DNA of 64,000 nt from Syngnathus acus (lineage: Eukaryota; Chordata; Actinopteri; Syngnathiformes; Syngnathidae): positions 1,864,491 through 1,928,490 of the forward strand of contig NC_051092.1 of NCBI RefSeq assembly GCF_901709675.1, read 5' to 3'. Below the pieces are notes generated by a model. It was not told the origin of the DNA and did no database searches. It saw nothing but the letters and a program-made list of their open reading frames with translations. This document shows, piece after piece, positions 1 through 12,350 of this stretch. The position numbers and the translations under genes are program-made. Position 1 is the stretch's first letter. Each line of letters opens with the position of its first letter.

Positions 1-3000
1 GCTTTTTCTACTCAACGTAAACTTGTCTTCATAATTGATGAAGGACAGGAGAAGATTATGAAAAGCACCCAGGAGTGCTCTTCAGGACATCCCTTAGCAG
101 CAAGCAAACTCGTCAATCTTGCTGCCAGGTCTTTAGAGTTTCATTGAAGTTTCTGTCGTGTGTTTTTACAACAAATTTGAAGGAAATGCTAAAAACAGTT
201 TCGCAAAATATTGATGCATGACGGCGCTACATTTTCTGAAACATACTTTTCCAGATTATTTTGTACAAATACCTGATTTAAAAGTCATTTGAGTTGTCAG
301 AATATTTTGATTTTTTTTTTTTTCATCCACTGATGAAAATGATATCCTCACAAAAAATGATTATCCTAAAGAAAACACTAGCATTTTTTTTTTTTTTAGC
401 CCGCGGAACATTCTGTTATTTTGTTCTAATTATATCCATGCCTCAACCAGTCAGGTTCTAAATTCTGCAAGTTAATAAATAATAGATGAGTGACTAGATG
501 AATTATGTAGCTGTGAGTGAGTGTTGTGGATGTTGGATAATCAGACACAACTTCTTGACTCCGCAATTCCACAATGCACTGCCACCTACATTCCATGAAT
601 TTAAATGTGGACCACTTCTCCTTGCCTGCAGCAGAACACAAAATGTGATATCGTTGATATTTCACTCCTTTCTCAACATTTACTCCTCCCAAAAAAATAT
701 CTACCAGAGCCAGGGCCCTTCTTGAATGGACTCCTCAAGTGTCACTTCCTGTTTGCTCCTTGAGAAGCTTGGCCGGAGTTGTCAGTCAATACTGCAGCGA
801 CCACTTCATTCAGTCCAAACAGAACCTTGATTTGATTTGCTCAAACTCTCTCGCCTCTGAGTCAGAGCACAAAAAAAAAAAAAAAACTCGAGTTTCTGAG
901 CTGTATTAAAAATAAATACTGCATTTTAATTGAACTTACTAGCAGCCCTTCATGTTCTATTGCGTCAATTTATAATCACGCATGTTCCATAGAGTGAATC
1001 TTGCAAAGATAAATGTGTAGAGAGCTACACAAATGACAGATGAAAGAAAGCAAAGCGCAATTGTAAGTGACTGTGTAAATCACCGAGGCTTTGTCACGGG
1101 GAGCCGTCAAGGTCATTTGTTAAGGTGTTGGCGGTGAGTCACAGAGAAACGTGGCAACGGTTGGACAAACTGAAATGGTCACAAAAAGTCTTTGTTGCTT
1201 TTACTGTTTGCTGGAAAAAAATGACTGCTTGGGTGTCTCGCATATGATATGTCATGTTAATTCCTAACCCACACCAGAGGTTTATTTCTTTGACCCGGTT
1301 CTGACACCCAGTAGTGGATTATTTCTCTCAATCAAGATGTTTTATGTAACCAACTGAGAGGATTATAGAGGAGAAAAAAAAATCCCACTTTTAGAATTTG
1401 GGTCCATGCAGCATAAAGATGTGCCCTTACTGTCTGTTAGTATATGGATTGGAATAATCCCTCCTGTGTGAAATGTGCTTTCGTATTTCCGAGCTGTCGG
1501 GGGGCATTTATACTTGAAATGGGAAGAAAAAAAATCATAAGAAAAATAGTCAAGTGACATTATCATCTTAATTGATGACAGGAAATGGTGACATTTTGGT
1601 TACATCATAAACACGCTCTTGTGAGGCCTGAGTGGGAGCTGGAGAAAAATGGCGTTCTATAATTTCCTTTATCCATGGCAACCGCTCGTTTGGTCACGGC
1701 TCCACAGGTGTGCCGCCTGCCCGCTAAATTATACTTACGTCAAACCCATCATACATGTAATCAGGATATGTTTTTTTTTTTTATTCAATATATCTTTATT
1801 TCGAACATATTTAAAATATGAAAAAAATCAAAAAGTGCTTTAAAGTGCTATATCTAAGTCACTGAAACAAACAAAAAACAAATTGGGGTAAAAAAACTTG
1901 ACTTTATTCCCCCCTGCTATTTTTTATTTATTTTTATGAACATCCCGCAATTCTTGATGCAAGTAAAGAGCTACAAAAAGGAAATAACAGCGAGTGGCAA
2001 TGCTCCAATGAGCCAACCCAGCTTGTAGATGACAATTTGCTTATTGTGGTACAGTAATTAGTGCCTGAAGGCGGGCGGCATTAGTACGTTCTGCTAATCC
2101 AACTCTTCTATTCCAGCGGGCGAGGAGAGTAGGACTGAATCCCAGTGGAGCAGATGGATGATGCGATCGGGGGGGGGGGGGCTGAAAGGGGCCCCCCCCT
2201 GTCATTTAAAAAGGCTGATTACACGCTGGTAATGAGATCAGCATTTTGGGCTGAAGGCGACTAGAATTACAGTTTGTCCTAAATTGTGGGTCCCGGTTAA
2301 GGTTACGGCCGCATTGCTTTTTATATGAATAAAAAAAAAAAAAAAAAGTGTCCTTATTTTGCATTCTCGGGCCACCCAACTTTATTGTAATAATTTCTTG
2401 TAATTGGCAACTTTGGATAGCATGCTCCCGTCCGTCTCTTGAGAAGTTATGAAAGTGAAAGGACGTCTGTGCCTTCATCCCACCACAAGGATTACAGCGA
2501 TATGGCAAGAATATAGTATTAATTAGGGAAAGTCTCTTCTGGTGGGATTAAACCAGATTTAGCATCTCTGTTGACCAAAACAACTCAGCTGTTTTGCTGC
2601 TGAAGCTTCTTATCCTTCCGGATAAGTTGCAAGGAGCACTGTAAGGGGGAGGGGCAGATATGTTGACCCAATGTGTCAATTGTGAAAATAAAAATGCTGC
2701 CCAATCGGAATCATGCTTTGGAGTTATTTTGAAAAGAGAATGGACTTGATAGATGGCAAGCGCCTGCAGCTCCGGATGACATCACGGCTTCCACACCGCA
2801 TGACTGGTTAGATGTTGGAAAGACTAAAAGGGAACGAAGACCCGCAGCAAAAGACTCTGCCTGCCACGCCACCCCAGTGCCTGCAGTTCCGCCAAAGCAC
2901 ATGCCACCCTCCGCTAGCAAGCCGTGCCACTCTGGCTCCCCCCCCCCCCCCCTCGGGCAAACAAAGACCCCTTTCAAAGCGGTCGGTCCCCACTGTGATC

Positions 3001-4130
3001 ATGCGGAGCCGAAGCAATCTGTTCCTCTTGGCTGCTTGCTGTGAAGTGACCCAACCTTTTTTTTTTTTTTTGCTTTTTCTTTCCACGTCATTGTTGTTCC
3101 AGCTTTTTGAACTTCAAGTGACGGTGCTCATCTTAAAAAGACAGAGGAGGCTGATGAGACCCAAATTGTTGTTTCCTTCAATTTAAGATCTTTCTGAGCA
3201 CCCCCAAAGCCTTTTTTTTAGATCAGCACTCACCTGCGTTTCCATCAGTCCCTTTGTCTCGTCAGTCCATTTCCATTTTACCTGTGGCGCCAATCCACTG
3301 ACCTCATTCAGTCACTGTGCAGCCGTCACGATAGTCAGAGAAGCCTCAAGACATTTAAAAACTTACCAGTTAAATCTCACATGTGAAGACGTTTGCTACA
3401 CTCGTGCTATTTATTATGCTACGGTGCATTCAAAAGGTAATATTGTCATTTATTATAGCTTTAAAAAGTTCAGACTGCTGATAATTTGTTAAATTTAACC
3501 ATACCAGATGAGACATCATAAAAGTTCCTGGACTGGTGTCACAATAGATCTATTTTAAATTTAAAAAAATAAAACTAAGAAAAATATTTTTTTTTATATA
3601 AAAGCTTTTGTCAGGTAATTGTCTTTCATCACTTTCCCTAGAACCTATTAGCCAAGTAATTGTAGCTTTTTCAGGCTCATAAAACAGAGAGAACCTCAGA
3701 AGGTATTCGCTTGTTAATTTGCATTCCGCCAGATATCGATATAGCATCAAAGCACTTTCAAGATGTGGCATTGGATTATTCTTTCCAGAGTCTGCTTTGT
3801 ACATATCGCTAAAAATTGTCTCGAGGCAGTTAACTGGGGAAATAATTGTCACATGTAATAATGTTAATGTTTTCATGTTCAGGGACATGAAGCCGATATT
3901 GCTACTATACTATGAGCTTCACTGCTTGACTATTTGGCCTCTATGCTGTTAAAATTGCGTCTTGATCACTTGTTGCTCTATTTGACGTCTCACACACTTA
4001 AGTCTGTGGCTTATGTAAGCTGTGTGGGCTGATGATAAATTTGAGCCTGCATTACCTCACAAGGGCTGAGTGCTGCTATCCTTACATTGTGCTGAAGTCT
4101 CCTTCCCATTCACTAAGAAAGACTTTGTAC
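1..4130. other. Non-coding DNA, probably frmd5 intron 1 (left part)
   Basis: No exon is recognisable on either strand. Open frames here are short and show no family motif or coding-like base use. The stretch is AT-rich with scattered A/T homopolymers and short G or C runs near 2169-2180 and 2939-2952. The first frmd5 exon seen downstream begins in the middle of the FERM F1 lobe, so this DNA most likely lies within the long first intron. I found no sequence encoding the missing N-terminus. Confidence 0.6.
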
Positions 4131-4138
4131 GCAATGCT
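4131..4138. repeat. Left 8-bp target-site duplication of the hAT-like element
   Basis: GCAATGCT immediately precedes the CAGTGACG terminus. The identical octamer follows the other terminus at 9135-9142. Confidence 0.85.
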
Positions 4139-4217
4139 CAGTGACGTGCGGTGAGGTGAGGTTCGTGACTGGGGAGGCGTAGCAAGCCTACCTTGCCTCC
4201 TCGGATCGCACATCCCT

Positions 4218-7150
4218 GCCGCATACTTACCCCCTGAGTCGGCTTGACCCTTCGTTAACACCGCTAGGTATCCAAGTCAAGCCACTCAGGGCAGAAGAGC
4301 TGGGGATCGATCCACGCCGATCAGAGTGAGAACCAGCTGCGGTGAACCGCTGCCTTTCTCCTCCGGTCAGGGTCCAAGAGCACTGGAGCCGTCCCTGACT
4401 AAGCAGTGCCTCCCCCCGTGCTCTCCTCTCAGTTGTACCTACAAAAAAAAGCTTCTTTCTTCTTGAGCAATCTTCTTTGTCCCATGTCAACGCACGACCT
4501 AAGGAGATGCTGGATCCATTCCTCCAACTTTGCTGTGCTTCCTACATCGCGAGGCTCCAGGGAAGTCAAAGTACCTAGAGGGAACTCACCTGATTTGCAA
4601 TACCTGTGGAGAGAATAGCTGAGAAAGAAACCCTACTCTACATCGCCTAGGTCCCGGTGCATCCTCGGCCTAGTCACCTAAGCTGGACTAGGGGATGTGA
4701 ATATTAGGGGGAAGAATTTGGAACCTGTTCCAAGTCTCCATTTAGAGTCTAATATTAACGCGTGTGGTGCAATGTGCTGTTGCATGGGCGAGGCTAACCC
4801 TCATAGAAGACTGAGCCTCGATTAAGGTCCTTCCGCTCTGGACCACCACACCCTGCGTGCATTGTTCCTAGAGTCGGAACTCAGGGGGGCCGCATACATA
4901 CCCCCTGAGTCGCATTGACCCTTCGTTAACACCGCTAGGTATCCAGGTCAAGCCACTCAGGGCAGAAGAGCTGGGGATCAATCCACACCGATCAGAGTGA
5001 GAACCAGCCACGATGTACCACTGCCTTTCTCCTCCAATCAAGGTCCAAGAGCACTTGTGCCCCTGAGCACTTACACCCTGAGTCACCTTGACCCTTCGTT
5101 AACACCGCTAGGTATCCAGGCCAAGCCAATTCTAGGCAGAAGAGCTCAGGATCAAGCCACCTTGATCAGAGTGAGAACCAGCCTTCAAAAGTATGCTCCT
5201 TTCTTGAGCAATCTTCTTTGTCCCAGAGAAGTCAAACAGAGTACCTAGAAGGAACTCACCTGTATTGCAATACCTGTGGAGGGAATAGCTGAAAAAGAAA
5301 CCCTACTCTACATCGCCTAGGTCCCGGTGCATCCTCGGCCTAGTCACCTAAGCTGGACTAGGGGATGTGAATATTAGGGGGAAGAATTTGGAACCTGTTC
5401 CAAGTCTCCATTTAGAGTCCAATATTAGCGCGTGTGGTGCAATGTGCTGTTGCATGGGCGAGGCTAAACCTCATAGAAGACTGAGCCTCGATTAAGGTCC
5501 TTCCGCTCTGGACCACCACACCCTGCGTGCATTGTTCCTAGAGTCGGAACTCAGGGGGGCCGCATACGTACCCCCTGAGTCGCATTGACCCTTCGTTAAC
5601 ACCGCTAGGTATCCAGGTCAAGCCACTCAGGGCAGAAGAGCTGGGGATCAATCCACACCGATCAGAGTGAGAACCAGCCACGATGTACCACTGCCTTTCT
5701 CCTCCAATCAAGGTCCAAGAGCACTTGTGCCCCTGAGCACTTACACCCTGAGTCACCTTGACCCTTCGTTAACACCGCTAGGTATCCAGGTCAAGCCAAT
5801 TCTAGGCAGAAGAGCTCAGGATCAAGCCACCTTGATCAGAGTGAGAACCAGCCTTCAAAAGTATGCTCCTTTCTTGAGCAATCTTCTTTGTCCCAGAGAA
5901 GTCAAACAGAGTACCTAGAAGGAACTCACCTGTATTGCAATACCTGTGGAGGGAATAGCTGAAAAAGAAACCCTACTCTACATCGCCTAGGTCCCGGTGC
6001 ATCCTCGGCCTAGTCACCTAAGCTGGACTAGGGGATGTGAATATTAGGGGGAAGAATTTGGAACCTGTTCCAAGTCTCCATTTAGAGTCCAATATTAGCG
6101 CGTGTGGTGCAATGTGCTGTTGCATGGGCGAGGCTAAACCTCATAGAAGACTGAGCCTCGATTAAGGTCCTTCCGCTCTGGACCACCACACCCTGCGTGC
6201 ATTGTTCCTAGAGTCGGAACTCAGGGGGGCCGCATACTTACCCCCTGAGTCGCATTGACCCTTCGTTAACACCGCTAGGTATCCAGGTCAAGCCACTCAG
6301 GGCAGAAGAGCTGGGGATCAATCCACGCCGATCAGAGTGAGAACCAGCTGCGGTGAACCGCTGCCTTTCTCCTCCGATCAGGGTCCAAGAGCACTGGAGC
6401 CAGCCCTGACTAAGCAGTGCCTCCCCAGTGCTCTACTCTCAGTTGTACCTACAAAAAAAGCTTCTTTCTTCTTGAGCAATCTTCTTTGTCCCATGTCAAA
6501 GTACCTAGAGGGAACTCACCTGTATTGCAATACCTGTGGAGAGAATAGCTGAGAAAGAAACCCTACTCTACATCGCCTAGGTCCCGGTGCATCCTCGGCC
6601 TAGTCACCTAAGCTGGACTAGGGGATGTGAATATTAGGGGTAAGAATTTGGAACCTGTTCCAAGTCACCATTTAGAGTCCAATATTAACGTGTGTGGTGC
6701 AATGTGCTGTTGCATGAGCGAGGCTAACCCTCATAGAAGACTGAGCCTCGATTAAGGTCCTTCCGCTCTGGACCACCACACCCTGCGTGCATTGTTCCTA
6801 GAGTCGGAACCCAGGGGGGCCGCATACTTACCCCCTGAGTCGCATTGACCCTTCGTTAACACCGCTAGGTATCCAGGTCAAGCCACTCAGGGCAGAAGAG
6901 CTGGGGATCAATCCACCCTAATCAGAATGAGAACCAGCCGCGGTGAACCGCTGCCTTTCTCCTTTGATCAGGGTCCAAGAGCACTGGAGGCCCTGAGCAC
7001 TCACACCCTGAGTCACTTTGACCCTTCGTTAACACCGCTAGGTATCCAGGTCAAGCCACTCAAGGCAGAAGAACTCAGGATCAATCCACCCTGATCAGAG
7101 TGAGAACCAGCCTACAAAAGTATGCTCCTATATTCTTGAGCAATCTCCTT
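4218..7150. repeat. Higher-order tandem array inside the hAT-like element
   Basis: A unit of about 670 bp repeats with very high identity; for example 4868-5086 and 5538-5756 are nearly base-for-base copies offset by 670. The core CTTCGTTAACACCGCTAGG occurs eight times, near 4249, 4921, 5094, 5591, 5764, 6261, 6861 and 7024. The central spacings alternate about 173 and 497 bp. A shorter variant of about 600 bp sits at the right side. Each unit also contains a block with CCTAGGTCCCGGTGCATCC. No coding function is evident. Confidence 0.9.
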
Positions 7151-7202
7151 TGTCCCATTACAACGCACGACCTAAGGAGATGCTGAATTTAATTCCTTCC
7201 AC

Positions 7203-8400
7203 TTCCCTGTGCTTCATACACCGCAAGGCCCCAGGGAAGGCCAACCTGTTGTTGTTGTTGTTGTCAGAGGGTCACACTATTTCAGACAGTTCCTACACTC
7301 ACGGTTCCCATTCATTCAGGTTCCTGGTGGCTCCCTCTTTTGGATCCCTTGTGTACTACCTCTCATTCTCCTATCAACCCTGAGTAGTGTCTTCAAATAT
7401 GGCTGCGTCCTTTGTCCCTGTTGAGTACAAAAGTTGCTTATGCATTTCATACCATTCACTATCTTACTATTTTACTTCTTTTTTGATTATCCCCTACACT
7501 TTTGATCTCATAGATTTTAATGTTCAGCTGTCAATTTTATTTTGTCAATTACTGTTTATTGGTATTTTACTTCTATTTTAATTCAAACATCTATCTAACT
7601 ATCACATTCAATTTTATTATTGTACTTTAGTTTTGACATCTGAGGATCCCATTGGCAGGGTGTTGCTGTGATCTCTTAGGATCTCCACAGCATCTTTTGA
7701 TGGCATCCGATCTTACCTGAAGGTCCTTATTTTGGGCGTCCCTTACACTCAGGGTGCCATGATTTTTTCAAAATGGCCGCCACGCCGTCCGGTCACCCCC
7801 TGGTAGCTATCTGTGCTTCATACACCGCAAGGCCCCAGGGAAGGCCAACCTGTTGTTGTTGTCAGAGGGTCACTATTTCAGAAAGTTCCTACACTCACTG
7901 TTCCCATTCATTCAGGTTCCTGGTGGCTCCCTCTTTTGGATCCCTTGTGTACTACCTCTCATTCTCCTATCAACCCTGAGTAGTGTCTTCAAATATGGCT
8001 GCGTCCTTTGTCCCTGTTGAGTACAAAAGTTGCTTATCCATTTCATACCATTCACTATCATACTATTTTACTTTTTTAATTATCCCCTACACTTCTGGTC
8101 TCATTGATTTTAATGTTCAGCTGTCAATTTTATTTTGTCAATTACTGTTTATTGGTATTTTACTTCTATTTTAATTCAAACATCTATCACATTTAATTTT
8201 ATTATTGTACTTTAGTTTTGACATCTGGGGATCCCATTGGCAGGGTGTTGCTGTGAGCTCTTAGGATCTCCACAGCATCTTTTGTTGGTATCCGATCTTA
8301 CCTGAAGGTCCTTATTTTGGGCGTCCCTTACACTCACGGTACCATGATTCTTTCAAAATGGCCGCCACGCCGTCCGGTCACCCCCTGGTAGCTATCCCTA
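7203..8400. repeat. Two-copy tandem duplication (~600 bp unit) inside the hAT-like element
   Basis: The segment beginning near 7209 with a TGTGCTTCATACACCGCAAG-like start is repeated from about 7811. Both copies run through a GTT microsatellite, an AT-rich middle and an end with AAATGGCCGCCACGCCG (near 7771 and 8357). The copies differ by small indels, mainly in the GTT run. The open frames seen in both are incidental and not conserved proteins. Confidence 0.85.
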
Positions 8401-9134
8401 GCATAGCAACACAAAAATGTTGGGGAACGCTGCTCTAGTGTGTCTTATTCATTATTTAATTTGAACTATTTTAATTAAAATCTCATATCAGCAGTCTTCA
8501 CACATAAAAACACTCAATAAAACACATGGAATCAAAAACTTGTTTTCGATCGTGCGTACCACTCCGTTCCGAAGTCCCGCTGTCCAAATCGAACCTTTTA
8601 ACTCCGGAGTTACTGATGACCTCCTGCTTTGACCGAAAATCGTTTGGATATGTAATCCTCCATTGTAAAACAAAATGTAAAAACAGGGGGAAAAACCCGA
8701 ACGTAAAACAAAATAAATGAACGACTGCTCCTCAGTTGCTCACCGTAAATGTGAACTGGAGATCTCTTATTCTACAGGTAGGCGCATGAAGCATCCCGGG
8801 ATCACTAGCGCCCCCTGCCATAAGGCGGGAGAACCTCTTTTTCGTAGCCTCCGTAAAGTCTCTTTTCAAAGCCGTTTTGTTCATCTTAAGAAACACGACG
8901 TTACAGACAGATGACAAAAAACACGAGATATTCAATACATCAGCTTAACTACAGAAATGTGAAGTTGGCTCCTCCGAGCGAATCGTCTTCGGTTTGAAAA
9001 TGACTATAATTCAAAATGATACAAAACTACTGAAATTAAAAGAAAAATGACTTTATAATAAAAACAATTGAATTTGTTTTTCACCTTTTCTTGATGGCAG
9101 GGGAGGCGTAGCCTCCTCTGACCGCACGTCCCTG

Positions 9135-9142
9135 GCAATGCT
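9135..9142. repeat. Right 8-bp target-site duplication of the hAT-like element
   Basis: GCAATGCT immediately follows the right terminus (ending CGTCCCTG) and is identical to the octamer at 4131-4138. The intact match suggests the insertion is not very old. Confidence 0.85.
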
Positions 9143-9504
9143 GCTCATGGTTACCGCCGTTGCTATGAGACTGTCAGAAATGTCATTGGAGAACACTTTT
9201 GTTCGGATCAAATGTAAATGATTAGAACACCTGGTTTTTAGAGGATGTTTTTGCCTCAAAAATATGTACTCTGTGTTGAATGAGCTTGCAAACCCCAAAT
9301 GTGCTGTGGCTGTCTATAAGCAGCTTATGGAGAAAAATATGTCTTCATTCTGGGTGAATACAAGCCAATATAAAAGCTGGATGGTGTGGGGGGCATTGCC
9401 CCCACAGCCCCCCCTCCAGCTCTGCCAATGCTGAACCTTGACGTGCAATAGAATGCTAAGCTATATTTCATCTGCACGACATTTTACATCCTGACACGGT
9501 GTAC

Positions 9505-9508
<4 letters not shown>

Positions 9509-9544
<36 letters not shown>
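9509..9544. repeat. (TA)n microsatellite
   Basis: About 18 uninterrupted TA dinucleotides, within presumed frmd5 intron 1. Confidence 0.97.
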
Positions 9545-9547
<3 letters not shown>

Positions 9548-12082
9548 GCTAGGGAGAATATTTAACCTTGCGACCACCTTGGTTCCGCAAGCCAATCGGC
9601 GCCATGTCTCCCTCAGGGAGAACAAGCTTTTACAAAAAGTTCTATTTTTTTGTTCCACTTTTGTAGCTTCATCCTAAGAGACTTCCCGTGAAACCAGATT
9701 GGGCTCAAAATACCAGCTCATATTAGAGCGTGGAAACTAATTAAGTTCCATTCTCCCTCCCTGATTAACCTCGATCGAGGTTGTCTTAACTATCGGAGAT
9801 TTGTTACGTCACAAATCTTCACCCTGAAAAGAAACTAAATGGAAAATTGGACTTTTATGAATCGGACAGCGTCATCATTAAAGCAGCAATCTAGTTTCAA
9901 GTCATTTGAATAGTGTCAAAGGATGAGCCTCCTTAAGTGACACCGCAGTAAATCTCTCAAATAAGCTGTCGTGCCAAATTCCTCAGCCGACATGTCAACA
10001 CTTCTTGTCACTCCTTGCTGTTTTGGTGGCCAACCAAATGCAGCACAGCCAGCAACTGCTCGTGCGCTTAATGTCACAGCGCAAAAAGGCTTGCTCAGCT
10101 TTGTGGGATGCTGAAGAGCTCTGCAGCATTTCACAGCGGGTGTGTGACTCAAGTGTGTGACCAATAAAATCATTTTGCTCATTTCTCTCTATTATGATGC
10201 CACTGTTTGGCGCTAATCAGTGTTTGACTATCTTTGGTCAAATCTGGTGTACGTAAACGTGTCGACCTTTTGTGTGTTGTCAAAAAAAAAGTGTTTTTGT
10301 CAAGCTATTTACAAAAAAGTGAATTCAATTTTCCCTGCTTTACTTGGCGTTCCTCAGTTGTGCCAGCTGGTTCTAAACACCAGAATAGTAACTGTGAAAT
10401 AAAAATGAAGAGGAGATTACTGCAGGGGGGTCTGTTTCCTTTTCGGCCTCAGAGTAGACACTGTGGAGTTTATTAGCGCAAGAGCTAACGCGAGAATTGT
10501 GTTTATCTTCAGTATTCTGTGTATCGTAAATATTTCAATGATGCGGGGATGATAAATCTGCTCCACCAATGAGCAAGCAACATGGCAAAGTCGCATGTAA
10601 ACAAAATGTGTCTCTCAAGTAAACACTCTTCCATCTGCGGGGTGGATTCAACGGCGGCTATCGACTCCAAAATAGCTTTACGCCTTTTCTCCGCTCTCTC
10701 GCCTGGACTTTTCCAGGCTCCTCCTTATCTCTTGTGTCCTGCAATTTCCTTGCATTGCTCCTTCAATGCTATTCTCTAAACGCAGCCATCAATCTGCTGC
10801 GTTGCCGCTAATGCATTTGGCGCTTGTGCATTACTCCGAGGAAGCGAAGCCTTTGCTGACTCGTTAAATCAATAGTCTTCTCAAGTGCTTCATTATGCAA
10901 ATTCGACGAGGCGCCTGTGTGCTATAGACGCTTCCCCTGCAGATAAAGTAGTCAATCAATCTGCTTAGCTTTCTCATTAATATGACCTTATGAGTAAGCT
11001 AGCACTTGGAAGCTAACACCTTGTACTTTCGGGTAACTTCTCCAAATAGTATCGCTTTAAAGTTCCCGGAGAGGGTAAATAATAATCTTAAAAGCATGCT
11101 GGGTTTGTGAAAAGAATTTTCAGCCATGAAATCCAATTGTACACTGCTGGTGGCTAAATCACAGATAAAGCCCTGATATGAGTCAATGTCTGAATGATAC
11201 TTTTGGCAGTAGGCCCGATGTAGTGCGTCATGCCCGTTGGCTAGACCGAGCGCTTATGATACGGCCGCTCGCCATTTTTTGTCTCACCGCCAAATGTGTC
11301 GGTTCCGAAAGTCTGAGTCACACCGAGGTCGTCGCCCACCGGCCTTTCTTTCGACAAGGATGGATAGAAGTGGCGCATCACAGCTGGGATTTGTGCAGCA
11401 AAAAAAAAAAATGGATTGTTTATATGCTAATCCAAAGCTTGCCAGCGATTGTGCGGCTCATTTGTTTTGGGGGGTTATTTGTCACACTTTTTAGCAAGAA
11501 GCATTACTGCTGATGTGAAGCGACAGAGGAAAAAACAATGTTTTGCTTTTTGTTACAGCGCTGGAAAGTGTGATTCCTGAAATGTTTGTAATCACGACTC
11601 TCTGATAGAATAGTTGCTAGAGGCAGGCAGGCAGGGACATCCATCACTGGTGGGCTGAGAACTAATGACTGGACTGGGATTTTTGTCAAGCCTACTCAAA
11701 GCTGCGGATTCGGGCACAAGTATCGAGCAAAGCCGTGCGCAGAATGGACTAACTAATTGCTATTTCTCAACTCAGCATTAGTACAACTATTGCATTCTTG
11801 TGTATGCAAATGAAGCACTCCATTTTGCCTGCGCCCAGCATTTCCTGTCAACGACAGCTGACATTAGCGTACACCGATTTAGAGATGCACATTCATAAAC
11901 AGAGACCCTTTACCTCTAATTTACGAGACTCCAGGAGACTCCATCGAGTAAATCAAATCAACTCTGATTTTTTTTCCATTTCTGCACCATCCTGTAATAT
12001 CCTCAGCATAAAAATCCATTAAGATGATTACAGTAAAGAAGCCATTCGTAGTAATTGAGAAATTTTGTTGCATTATTAGGCA

Positions 12083-12350
12083 AGCCAAGTTTATTTTTAT
12101 AGCATCATTCAAACACAATCAATCCATAGTGCATTGCGCAAAGAACTTTAAAAACAAGATTGAACCAAAGCCAAAATCTCCTAAGGTCCAGTTTGATGAT
12201 GGGTTAGAAAAAATTAGATATTTACTGTAGAGAAGCTGAAAAGGACCGTTTTCAATTAAAAATGGTGTGTTTAAACGATTCATCGATTATCCCCAAAAGA
12301 TAATTTGATAATTGACAGTTGACGATTAATCGATTAATCGTAGCACCTCT
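12083..12350. repeat. Degraded dispersed repeat fragments
   Basis: The first part (GCCAAGTTTATTTTTATAGC near 12083) resembles a consensus that recurs in many fish genomes. About 12280-12345 carries a repeated CGATTAATCGATTAATCG-like segment next to GCACCTCTAA, typical of decayed short transposon copies. Assignment is from memory, without a library search. Confidence 0.4.

Larger units (their letters stand above)
4139..9134. mobile_element. hAT-like non-autonomous DNA transposon, ~5.0 kb
   Basis: The left end reads CAGTGACGTGCGGT and the right end, read inward, reads CAGGGACGTGCGGT, so 13 of 14 terminal bases match as an inverted repeat of the CAG..G hAT type. The octamer GCAATGCT lies directly outside both ends (4131-4138 and 9135-9142), an intact 8-bp target duplication as expected for the hAT superfamily. 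Between the ends there is no transposase-like reading frame. The interior is mostly two tandem arrays (4218-7150 and 7203-8400) followed by about 700 bp of unique DNA. It sits in the presumed frmd5 intron 1. Boundaries are directly visible; superfamily assignment is inferred from termini and duplication length. Confidence 0.85.

Noticed and set aside
4868-5086. Open frames repeated at 4868-5086 and 5538-5756 (both strands)
   Set aside because: They recur only because the DNA unit is tandemly repeated. They are short, present on both strands at the same place, and interrupted in other units.
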